Shown in pieces: positions 1 through 6,872 of a stretch of 63,395 bases of DNA. The position numbers and the translations under genes were made by a program. Every line of letters begins with the position of its first letter. Position 1 is the first letter of the stretch. The stretch spans positions 1-63,395 of the forward strand of contig JAZQVC010000012.1 in NCBI GenBank assembly GCA_045631645.1, given 5' to 3'. The stretch is from SIG459 sp045631645 (lineage in GTDB: Bacteria; Bacillota; Clostridia; Oscillospirales; Oscillospiraceae). The notes below the pieces were generated by a model. The model worked only from the letters and a program-made list of their open reading frames with translations. It was not told the DNA's origin and did not search any database.

Positions 1-3000
1 CGTTGTGGACAATATATTCCACGATTTGGTTCACAAAATAGATCTGATGGCTGTCCAGAGATGTGTCATTCAGGAACTCCGCAAAGGCTTCCTTGGCAGC
101 GTTCATATCCAAACCCACAATCTCACGGACAAACTCACCCAAAGGCTTGCTGCCGTATTCATTTTCATAGTCTTGTTTGGTGCCAATTTCGCTCCAAAGA
201 ATTTCTTCCAGTTCTTTCACATCAGCGCTTGTCAGAGGCTTGTTGGTCTTTAGCTTGGCGATGACCGCATTGTTCTGGTTCTGACGAATATAGAACTCAG
301 CCTTCATCTTGTAGTTCTGCAAATCGTCATTTTCAAGCTCGGACTCGTTCCATTCCGTAGAAAGCAACTCATCCGCAAAGTTAGTGATGTAGGTCATTCT
401 GCCCGTGGGAATGTACTTGATGAGATCACGCAGGTTCTCACGGATGTGCTCAAACTCATTGATGCCTGCATTCTCCAAATAATCCGTGTGCAGAATCTTG
501 TTGATCAGTTCACTCTGCACCATGATCTCCGGGATGTTTGCAACGGAAGCAATGCCGCTGACCTTTTTGAAAAGGTCTGTTCTTGCCTTGGCATACTTCT
601 TGCCTATAAGATAGGCCAGTTCAATGCCGTACATAAGCGCATCGAAGCGCACGGCCTTGGCGTCATCCGCATCCGGAATGATAAGCGGGGCGAGCTCATC
701 CCGCATTTGCAAAGTGTTCTCATAGGTCAGAGAGATATAATTATCGGGATTTGAGAACAGCTCAACATATTTCAGGTGCTGGCGAACCGCAAAATTCTCC
801 CTGTTCAGTTCCTGAACCTTGCGCACCATATCGTCCACCAAAGTCTTGCGGAACGCAATCAATTCCTCCGTCTGATACGCAATGTCCTGTAGCTTATATA
901 TTATCTGTGCCTTTAAGCTGAAGATAGCACCTTGCAGTGCGATTTGCAGTGCGGTAGGTTTCCCGTTGCTCATGCGGAAAAACTCAAAGTTACCGCAGAA
1001 ATCAAATATGTAGAATTTGTCCTTATCCGCTCCATCCAAAAGCCCTTCGCATAGACGGGTTCCACGGCCTATCATTTGCCAGAACTTCGCCTTGCTCATA
1101 ACCTTTTTGAAAAATACGAGATTAAGGCACTCGGGAACGTCGATGCCCGTGTCCAGCATATCCACGGAAATGGCTATCTGCGGCAGCTTGTTTGCATCGG
1201 AAAAATCGTCAATAAGGCTTTGGGCATAGTTTATCTTGTTGTCTATAACCTTGGCAAAACCGGGCAGATGGGGGTATTCCTTGTTGAATACCTCGTAAAT
1301 CTTTTCCGCATGACTGTGGTTCTTGGCAAAGATAATGGTCTTGCCCAGCTTCTGGCCGTAGTTGATTTTAATTCCCTCGGTCATCAGGAAGTGAAGAACC
1401 TGCCGAATGGTATCCTCGTTGAAAACCCATTCGTTCAGCGCGGAGGAAGCAATCTTCTCGGGAAGCTCATCGTTTTCGTCAATGAACTTCTCTTCATACG
1501 CGGCCTTATCTTCCTCGCTAAGCTCATCATATACGATACCCTGTTCGATGAATTTCAGCTTGGTCTCCACGGACATGAAGTCCACCAAATAGCCGTCCTT
1601 TACTGCCTGCGCCAGCTCATAGCCATAAGTGGGTACGCCGTTTTCAAGTTCGAAGACCTCATAGGTGTTTTTGTCTATCTCGTCCTTGGGAGTGGCGGTT
1701 AGACCGACGAGGGGCGCATCGAAATAATTGAAAATATCCCGATACTTGTTATAAATGGAGCGGTGAGCCTCGTCGCAGATGACAAGGTCGAAGTGACCGC
1801 AAGTGAAAAGCTTGCCCTGCTCGTCCTTCACATTGTCTATGCAGTTCATCATGGTCTGATAGGTGGAGAATACGCAGTGAGCTGTATAGTTATCCTTCTC
1901 CTCGCAGAGATTCGTGCAGGAAAGGTCGGGCATAAGGTTCACAAAGCTGCGCTTTGCCTGAGTTACAAGGCTGTTTCTGTCTGCGAGAAACAGAATGTTT
2001 TTCACCCAGCCGTGCTGCAAAAGCACATCGCAAAGGGCGATGACGGTTCTGGTCTTGCCCGAACCGGTGGCCATTACAAGCAGCGCCTTGCGGCGGTTTT
2101 TCTTGTCGAAGGCATCGCAGACGGCTTTGATAGCGCCTTCTTGATAGTAGCGGCTGGCAATATGCTTTTTCACCACAATATTTTTGAGGGATACCCGCAT
2201 GGTGCGCAGATTGAACATCTTCTCCAAATCACGCTTTGAGTATATGGTGGCGCACTTGCGTTCGGGATACTGTCCGTCAATAATGCGGGTCTCAAAGCCG
2301 TTGGTCAGGAAGATGGCAGGGCGGCGCTTATATTTCTTCTCCAGAATATCGGCATAAAGTTCCGCCTGCTGTCTGCCCTTGGAAACATCCACGCAGGTGC
2401 GCTTGGCCTCAATAACTGCAAGGGGCTTGTGAGAGTCGTCATAGAGCACATAGTCGGCAAAGCCCACTTCGCTGCGGTTGGGCATACCGGGAAGCTCCAC
2501 TTCGTTTATCCAGTCGCTGCCCTCGCACCATCCGGCGTCCTCCAGCATGGCGTCGATATAGATTTTGCGGGTCTTGTATTCGGAAAGCTCGAGGGGCTTG
2601 GGTACATAGCTTTGCTGCTGTTCTTCGCGGCGGGCGGTCAGCTCTTCGCGGAGCTTTCTGTTTTCCTCTATCAGGGCGGCAAGCTCAATTTCGCTTTCCT
2701 TTGAAGCCTCCCTTGTGTAAAGGGAGGTGTCGGCGGAGCTGACGGAGGGATTGTCTAAAAGGCTTTTGTCAAATTCCCTCTGTTCATATTCGCTGCCGTA
2801 GCAGCAGACCACGAAATCAAGGAAAATGAAGAGGTTTTCAAGGCAGAGCATAGCCTGCTCTTTCGTTATCTTTCCGCTGCCGTGGGCGGCAATGTTGCCC
2901 TTTTTTCGGATAAGCTCAATTCGCCGCCAGAGGTCATCACCAACTATGGCGCGGAAATCCTCGTTTGTCATAAGGCTGTGGAGCTTATCCTGATAGGGCA

Positions 3001-3172
3001 TTTCCAGCTCCTTGTCCACGGAGTACATCCACTTTATGGCAAACTCCATCGCCCGTCGGCAATTGATAACGCTTGCCGCCGGATCAATATGTAAGATTTT
3101 CTCCGCCGATACCGCGACCTCTGCAAAGGGAGCAAACGCAGCCTCGGAGAGCAGGAATTTGAAGTTGGTCAT
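1..3172 (-). CDS. hsdR: Type I restriction enzyme R subunit (HsdR), partial at left edge
   Basis: Restriction and translocation subunit of a type I R-M system. About 1057 residues are visible and the reading frame runs off base 1. Residues ~35-120 resemble DUF4145 (IRKKGNIAAHGS). The PD-(D/E)XK nuclease follows at ~237-258 (GFADYVLYDD, then VIEAK). A helicase motor then shows Walker A ATGSGKT at ~368-374 and a DEAH box at ~467-470, with a C-terminal EcoEI-like part. The start ATG at 3172 has the Shine-Dalgarno AGAGGTAA and lies 16 bases after the cyclase-like gene. It is last in the fic-hsdM-hsdS-cargo operon. Residues ~138-160 are encoded by a palindromic repeat. Two decayed copies of the first ~34 codons lie upstream in the cargo slot. 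Confidence 0.95.
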   Translation of the reverse strand, partial: MTNFKFLLSEAAFAPFAEVAVSAEKILHIDPAASVINCRRAMEFAIKWMYSVDKELEMPYQDKLHSLMTNEDFRAIVGDDLWRRIELIRKKGNIAAHGSGKITKEQAMLCLENLFIFLDFVVCCYGSEYEQREFDKSLLDNPSVSSADTSLYTREASKESEIELAALIEENRKLREELTARREEQQQSYVPKPLELSEYKTRKIYIDAMLEDAGWCEGSDWINEVELPGMPNRSEVGFADYVLYDDSHKPLAVIEAKRTCVDVSKGRQQAELYADILEKKYKRRPAIFLTNGFETRIIDGQYPERKCATIYSKRDLEKMFNLRTMRVSLKNIVVKKHIASRYYQEGAIKAVCDAFDKKNRRKALLVMATGSGKTRTVIALCDVLLQHGWVKNILFLADRNSLVTQAKRSFVNLMPDLSCTNLCEEKDNYTAHCVFSTYQTMMNCIDNVKDEQGKLFTCGHFDLVICDEAHRSIYNKYRDIFNYFDAPLVGLTATPKDEIDKNTYEVFELENGVPTYGYELAQAVKDGYLVDFMSVETKLKFIEQGIVYDELSEEDKAAYEEKFIDENDELPEKIASSALNEWVFNEDTIRQVLHFLMTEGIKINYGQKLGKTIIFAKNHSHAEKIYEVFNKEYPHLPGFAKVIDNKINYAQSLIDDFSDANKLPQIAISVDMLDTGIDVPECLNLVFFKKVMSKAKFWQMIGRGTRLCEGLLDGADKDKFYIFDFCGNFEFFRMSNGKPTALQIALQGAIFSLKAQIIYKLQDIAYQTEELIAFRKTLVDDMVRKVQELNRENFAVRQHLKYVELFSNPDNYISLTYENTLQMRDELAPLIIPDADDAKAVRFDALMYGIELAYLIGKKYAKARTDLFKKVSGIASVANIPEIMVQSELINKILHTDYLENAGINEFEHIRENLRDLIKYIPTGRMTYITNFADELLSTEWNESELENDDLQNYKMKAEFYIRQNQNNAVIAKLKTNKPLTSADVKELEEILWSEIGTKQDYENEYGSKPLGEFVREIVGLDMNAAKEAFAEFLNDTSLDSHQIYFVNQIVEYIVHN
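2704..2755. repeat. MITE-like palindromic repeat read in frame inside hsdR
   Basis: A perfect 8-bp stem (cctccctt at 2707-2714, aagggagg at 2720-2727) is followed by a second, imperfect dyad around cggcggagctgacgg. From memory, this form resembles small dispersed repeats that are common in clostridial genomes. It is translated in frame as a Ser/Asp/Thr-rich linker between the DUF4145-like domain and the nuclease domain. No second copy of this exact sequence was noticed in the window. Confidence 0.55.
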
Positions 3173-3188
3173 GGTTAGTTACCTCTTG

Positions 3189-3944
3189 CTAATTACTTTG
3201 CTGATTTGCTTCCTCTATAGCCAGTTCATCAAGCACAATTTTCATGTATCTTTCCACATATATGTACTTCTCTCGAACTGAGGGATCTATTTGGGTGTCC
3301 AATTGCTTAATTGCATAGTCGTATAGCGATTTTGCATCCGAGCCATTTCTGGGGCCTCTAGCAAGCATTCCGAAATAATTAATGATATAAAATGCATCAG
3401 AATCCCGAATCGTAGATTTCCGGACAATTTCTCGACACATACCCTGCGTTTCGTTTATACCATTTTGCAGAACATCTCCTGTCATTATTATCCGTGGATA
3501 CATTGCACTCTTTTCCTCTAGAAGATATGCATTGGTCAAACCTGGGCCAAATGTAACATCTCCACTAGCATAGATATCACCACGAACAATGCCGCCTCGC
3601 ATTAGGATTGGCTCAGGTAATGCTGCCATCTTAGTTTGAAACATCTGACATACAGATAACAATGCACAAAATGAGTTAGGGATAGATGCGTCAATATAGA
3701 AACAAATACTGTCAGATATGATTTTTATATTAACACTTGTAGCTGTCTTTGCGTCCAAAAGATTTACCCACTTACCGTCCTGTGAAATATAAATCTCATA
3801 CGCATCCACCTTTATCTCTGCAAAGATAGCCAGGATGTCATCGCATGTTTTTTTATTGATTATCCCTTTAAATCCAAGCAAATCCAGAAATGCAATATAG
3901 CAATCAGTGTAAGTGGACTCCTTTTTCTTTACTATTTCATCCAT
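3189..3944 (-). CDS. Class III nucleotidyl cyclase-like protein (cargo unit 3)
   Basis: A 251-residue single-domain protein with no signal peptide or TM segment. FLDLLGF (Asp21) matches the first metal-binding Asp motif of class III adenylyl/guanylyl cyclases. IISDSICFY (Asp78) fits the position of the second Asp. RGGIVRGDIY (~116-125) and FGPGLTNAYLLE (~132-143) resemble later core strands and helices. Class III cyclases make cyclic nucleotides, and stand-alone versions serve as signal producers in Pycsar-type phage defence. Whether this one is active is inference. The ATG at 3944 has SD GGGAGAG. It sits directly after a chimeric hsdR-head/hsdS-tail relic and just before hsdR. The DNA is visibly more AT-rich than hsdM. 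A non-catalytic cyclase-fold protein is the alternative. Confidence 0.55.
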   Translation of the reverse strand: MDEIVKKKESTYTDCYIAFLDLLGFKGIINKKTCDDILAIFAEIKVDAYEIYISQDGKWVNLLDAKTATSVNIKIISDSICFYIDASIPNSFCALLSVCQMFQTKMAALPEPILMRGGIVRGDIYASGDVTFGPGLTNAYLLEEKSAMYPRIIMTGDVLQNGINETQGMCREIVRKSTIRDSDAFYIINYFGMLARGPRNGSDAKSLYDYAIKQLDTQIDPSVREKYIYVERYMKIVLDELAIEEANQQSN

Positions 3945-3957
3945 AATTTTCTCTCCC

Positions 3958-4114
3958 TTACCCTAAGTATTCCTGTATCAGGCTTTTACTATTTCTAGTT
4001 TTTCAAGGCTCTGCTTGTCGCAGAGTCAATATGTAATATCTTCTCCGCTGATATGGCAACCTCCATAAATGGCGTAAAAGTGGAGTCAGTTTGTAGGAAT
4101 TTGAAGTTGCTCAT
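3958..4114 (-). pseudogene. Chimeric relic: hsdR head fused to hsdS tail (junction copy C)
   Basis: Read on the minus strand, 4114 to ~4013 matches the first 34 codons of hsdR at 75 of 102 bases (my hand count; 23 of 34 residues: MSNFKFL..., EVAISAEKILHID). At ~4013-4015 the sequence switches to a copy of the hsdS 3' end (SLEKLE..., ending near a degenerate QKYFG and stop) down to ~3961. The hsdR-like frame is open for only 39 codons. The order is head then tail, so it is the boundary left between two tandem [hsdS tail - cargo - hsdR head] units. The last codons of the upstream 271-aa cargo gene are read from it in another frame. Confidence 0.85.
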
Positions 4115-4901
4115 AAACATCACCATCAACTTTTATTCTATCCATTGCCTTTTTTACGGCTTCCTCATTCTCTCCAAATATAAAACCGCGCCGCAGTGTT
4201 TCGATGTCTCCGCCAAATGCAATATCTTCAATTGAACCAATTTCAATAATTTGAGGTCCGCTTGCATGGCGCGGCGGTAGAACAACCCGAAATTCTTTTT
4301 GCCATTCATAATCAACTGCTTTTTGAAACATTTCTTTCTGGTCAAACTTACATAAATCAAGGAAATTTTGAAACTCTTCGTCAATCTCTCCATAATGAAT
4401 GCTGCGTGCAAAACACCTCTCTACTTGTGATAATCTTTTAATAAATAGATGAGGATGAAATATCAGCACAAATGCATCATGTTGGAACTCACTTTTCACT
4501 CGGTCAACAAGTTCTCCCAATCGAAAAAAAGCTACATCATATTTATATACGAAATCTTCACTATCGACTTTTCTGAAACTGCACAAGGGTGTAGCCTTAG
4601 ATTTGTTTGAAATGGTACGCAATTGTGCACGATCTGCCAATTCTATTATCGGACCATATTTTATATCTTCATCTTGGTCAGATATTACTGGAGCACATAT
4701 CAGCTTTGTAACCTCGTATGTCAGATGCGAATCCCATTTGTCTTGTTGCGCTGAGGCAAGATTTGATTGAAAATTAAAAACACTGGGAAAATTAAAACAG
4801 AATCTTCCTTTCTTCAAGGTGTCTTCTAGATGCCTTTTTTTCATCGTTTTAATCAAGAATTCGATTTTCTGGTCTTTTTCATCGAAATTCCACGCAACCA
4901 T
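4086..4901 (-). CDS. Uncharacterised cargo protein, weakly DUF2971-like (cargo unit 2, second gene)
   Basis: A 271-residue soluble protein. I chose ATG 4901 (MVAWNFDEKD) because AGAGGTGAT lies just upstream; the longer frame needs a TTG. The N-terminal LKKGRFCFNFPSVFN resembles the opening of DUF2971 proteins, as does the late YEWQKEFRVVLP stretch followed by a GSIEDI segment. This match is weak and from memory. No catalytic motif is clear. The final eight residues (EQLQIPTN) are encoded by the start of the decayed hsdR head, out of frame, so the native C-terminus was probably replaced at insertion. It follows the 79-aa gene closely. The role is unknown; defence cargo is inferred from position only. 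Confidence 0.7.
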   Translation of the reverse strand: MVAWNFDEKDQKIEFLIKTMKKRHLEDTLKKGRFCFNFPSVFNFQSNLASAQQDKWDSHLTYEVTKLICAPVISDQDEDIKYGPIIELADRAQLRTISNKSKATPLCSFRKVDSEDFVYKYDVAFFRLGELVDRVKSEFQHDAFVLIFHPHLFIKRLSQVERCFARSIHYGEIDEEFQNFLDLCKFDQKEMFQKAVDYEWQKEFRVVLPPRHASGPQIIEIGSIEDIAFGGDIETLRRGFIFGENEEAVKKAMDRIKVDGDVYEQLQIPTN

Positions 4902-4951
4902 TAGATCACCTCTACATTGAGTTTTAGACAATCCATTTTATTATGTCCTTA

Positions 4952-5191
4952 TCAATTCCATCCAAAGTGATTTGCTATCTCAGCAAGGCATAGGTAAAAC
5001 GCCTGCTCTTGATGCCGAGCGTCCATCCTTTTGACTGCTTCACACATATCTCGGACGGCATTTACTGCCTTAACAACTTCGTGGCTCTGCTCAAATTGAT
5101 ACTGCTGTATACGAGCCTGATTTTGAAAATAAAATGTAGGGTTAATATATGTTTGGTTTAACATCTGATTATAAAAGTATGTGTTATACAT
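4952..5191 (-). CDS. Small conserved hypothetical protein (cargo unit 2, first gene)
   Basis: 79 residues starting MYNTYFYNQ. The ATG at 5191 is preferred over the upstream one at 5209 because AGGAGG (5201-5206) lies 9 bases before it. The N-terminal third is rich in Asn, Gln, Tyr and Phe. The rest is a predicted helix pair, EVVKAVNAVRDMCEAVKRMD then AFYLCLAEIANHFGW. Similar small Gln/Tyr-rich proteins occur in Firmicutes (recalled, not searched). It lies directly after a chimeric relic carrying the hsdS tail, whose GGATGAGG end abuts the ribosome binding site. Function unknown. Confidence 0.7.
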   Translation of the reverse strand: MYNTYFYNQMLNQTYINPTFYFQNQARIQQYQFEQSHEVVKAVNAVRDMCEAVKRMDARHQEQAFYLCLAEIANHFGWN

Positions 5192-5206
5192 TCTGAATTT
5201 CCTCCT

Positions 5207-5302
5207 CATCCAAAGTATTTCTGCATTAAGGGTTTTTAAGGTTTCCTGCTTTTCAAGACTAAGCTTGACGCAGAGGCAATATGCAATATGTTCTCAACCG
5301 CT
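5207..5302 (-). pseudogene. Chimeric relic: hsdR head fused to hsdS tail (junction copy B)
   Basis: On the minus strand ~5302-5263 matches hsdR codons ~19-34 (IAVENILHIASASS against VAVSAEKILHIDPAAS). From ~5263 to 5207 it matches the hsdS end, including an exact GCAGAAATACTTTGGATGAGG-like finish. The switch point (around gct, 5263-5265) is the same as in copy C at 4013-4015, so both relics descend from one chimeric junction. The TM cargo protein ends inside it (stop 5294-5296). Confidence 0.8.
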
Positions 5303-5707
5303 ATCCTGTTTGTTGTATTCTTTTGAAACTAATTTTGCTAATTCAACGAATTGTTTTTGCGCTGTTTCCCAATTGCAGGCATAAAGGCTATAGTGTAGGG
5401 AATCCAGTTTGGGATACCATTCAACGGGGACATATAAGTACATTCGCCCTATACTTGCTCCGGCGCTAGACACATTTTCTTTTCCTCTATATTCTGTTGC
5501 TGCGCCTACATTTGCCAAAAATAGTTCGTAGGCCTCTGTTCTTTTAGAAAGCTTCTCCTTTTCTTCGTTCAGCTTTCTGTCCTGTACAGACTTTTTAAGC
5601 TGAAAGCGATTATTGGCGATTTGGCTAAACACAGGAACAAGAATGGAAAGTATAAGAGTTATTGCGATTGCAACCCAAGGTGCCAATGTGTTTATATCTA
5701 ATTTCAT
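5294..5707 (-). CDS. Single-TM membrane protein of unknown function (cargo unit 1)
   Basis: 137 residues from ATG 5707 (MKLDINTLAPW), preceded by GAGG. The longer frame starts at a TTG overlapping the hsdS stop. One N-terminal TM helix (WVAIAITLILSILVPVFSQ) is followed by a charged, probably coiled-coil stretch (KKSVQDRKLNEEKEKLSKR) and a soluble domain. The C-terminal QDSG and stop are read out of frame from an hsdR-head relic. It follows hsdS by about ten bases. An anchored effector or sensor is possible, but no known domain, and no cyclic-nucleotide-binding domain, was recognised. Confidence 0.65.
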   Translation of the reverse strand: MKLDINTLAPWVAIAITLILSILVPVFSQIANNRFQLKKSVQDRKLNEEKEKLSKRTEAYELFLANVGAATEYRGKENVSSAGASIGRMYLYVPVEWYPKLDSLHYSLYACNWETAQKQFVELAKLVSKEYNKQDSG

Positions 5708-5717
5708 CTCTTCAACC

Positions 5718-6872
5718 TCATCCAAAGTATTTCTGCATCAGGGTTTTTTTTAGGGTTTCCAGTTTTTCAAGGCTCTGCTGGATTGCCAATTTTGATTTGT
5801 CGGTCTGTTCGACGAAGGTAATAAACGCATCTTGGAGTTCAATCGGAGGAACCATCAATTTCAAGCTGTTAATGGAATTGAAATTCAGACCTGCCTTAAC
5901 TGCGCTTTGATTCTTCGACTGGAACTGACTCTTACCCGCTTCGCTTTCCATGTAATATGCCACATAGAGAGGTCGCACAGCATCTTGGTTGAGCCTTATA
6001 CAGGTTAAATGCTGATTGATATATCCGCCATAATCTGCAATTTCTTTTGTTACGACACCAGTTCTGCCTAAATCGGCAGTAATGCTAATCAAAAGGTCTC
6101 CCTCTTGCACCCTTGTGCGCTTCGCTTCCGCATTGTCAGGCGGAACAACATACTGCACATCATCAAGCATAATTCGACAGTTCTTTACATTCTTTATGGT
6201 GATGAAATACTCACCACTTTCTGTAAAATACTGCGACCAACCTCGTGAGCCCGAGGTAATAAACTGGATGTGCTCGGACAATTCGCAAATAGGCCATTCC
6301 TTTGGGTTCAAAATGGTGTCGCCAACCAGTTCGATAAATCGGGATTTGACCAACTGCTCCAGCTTTGCAATCTGCTCTTTCCGTAGGGCAATTAGTAAAT
6401 AGACCCTATTAAGTGCTTTTGTTGCTTTTGCTTGATCCTCTGCAGATGGAATATAGATTTCCATATCACGCAGGATTTTAGTATTAATATTATTTTGTGC
6501 CACACCGCGGCCGATTTCATTTACATATTCCTTTTTTGATAGCAGATAGTAGTAAAGATAATCTGGCGAAACAGAATCATCATTAAGCGTTAATCCCGCA
6601 ATAGCTTGGTTGGTAGCAGCATCTATATCTAAGATGCAGGTTTCGCCTAATGTCGCAAAGATTGTGTACAGAATGGTTCCTTTTAAAAAGATTTTAGCAG
6701 AAGAATTGTCTAATCCAGTATGTGTGATTTTTTCGCTTGTATGGTCTAAGTACTTGCCGGAAAAATCACTAATTTTTACCCACGGAATTGTCCCATTTTC
6801 CCAATAATCTTTGTTGCCACGGGATGGTGTTCCTCCGGATTGAATTGTACAAATATCTCCCAATCTTGCCAT
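5718..6872 (-). CDS. hsdS: Type I restriction enzyme specificity subunit (HsdS)
   Basis: 384 residues, the usual length. It confers DNA target specificity on the HsdM/HsdR complex. Two target recognition domains are visible: ARLGDICTIQSGGTPSRGNKDYW opens the first and CELSEHIQFITSGSRGW the second. Each is followed by a conserved helical spacer (IALRKEQIAKLEQLVKSRF and QQSLEKLETLKKTLMQKYF). ATG 6872 overlaps the hsdM stop (TGATG), indicating translational coupling; a GTG one codon upstream is the alternative. The last ~18 codons recur as decayed copies downstream at 5207-5263 and 3961-4013. Confidence 0.95.
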   Translation of the reverse strand: MARLGDICTIQSGGTPSRGNKDYWENGTIPWVKISDFSGKYLDHTSEKITHTGLDNSSAKIFLKGTILYTIFATLGETCILDIDAATNQAIAGLTLNDDSVSPDYLYYYLLSKKEYVNEIGRGVAQNNINTKILRDMEIYIPSAEDQAKATKALNRVYLLIALRKEQIAKLEQLVKSRFIELVGDTILNPKEWPICELSEHIQFITSGSRGWSQYFTESGEYFITIKNVKNCRIMLDDVQYVVPPDNAEAKRTRVQEGDLLISITADLGRTGVVTKEIADYGGYINQHLTCIRLNQDAVRPLYVAYYMESEAGKSQFQSKNQSAVKAGLNFNSINSLKLMVPPIELQDAFITFVEQTDKSKLAIQQSLEKLETLKKTLMQKYFG

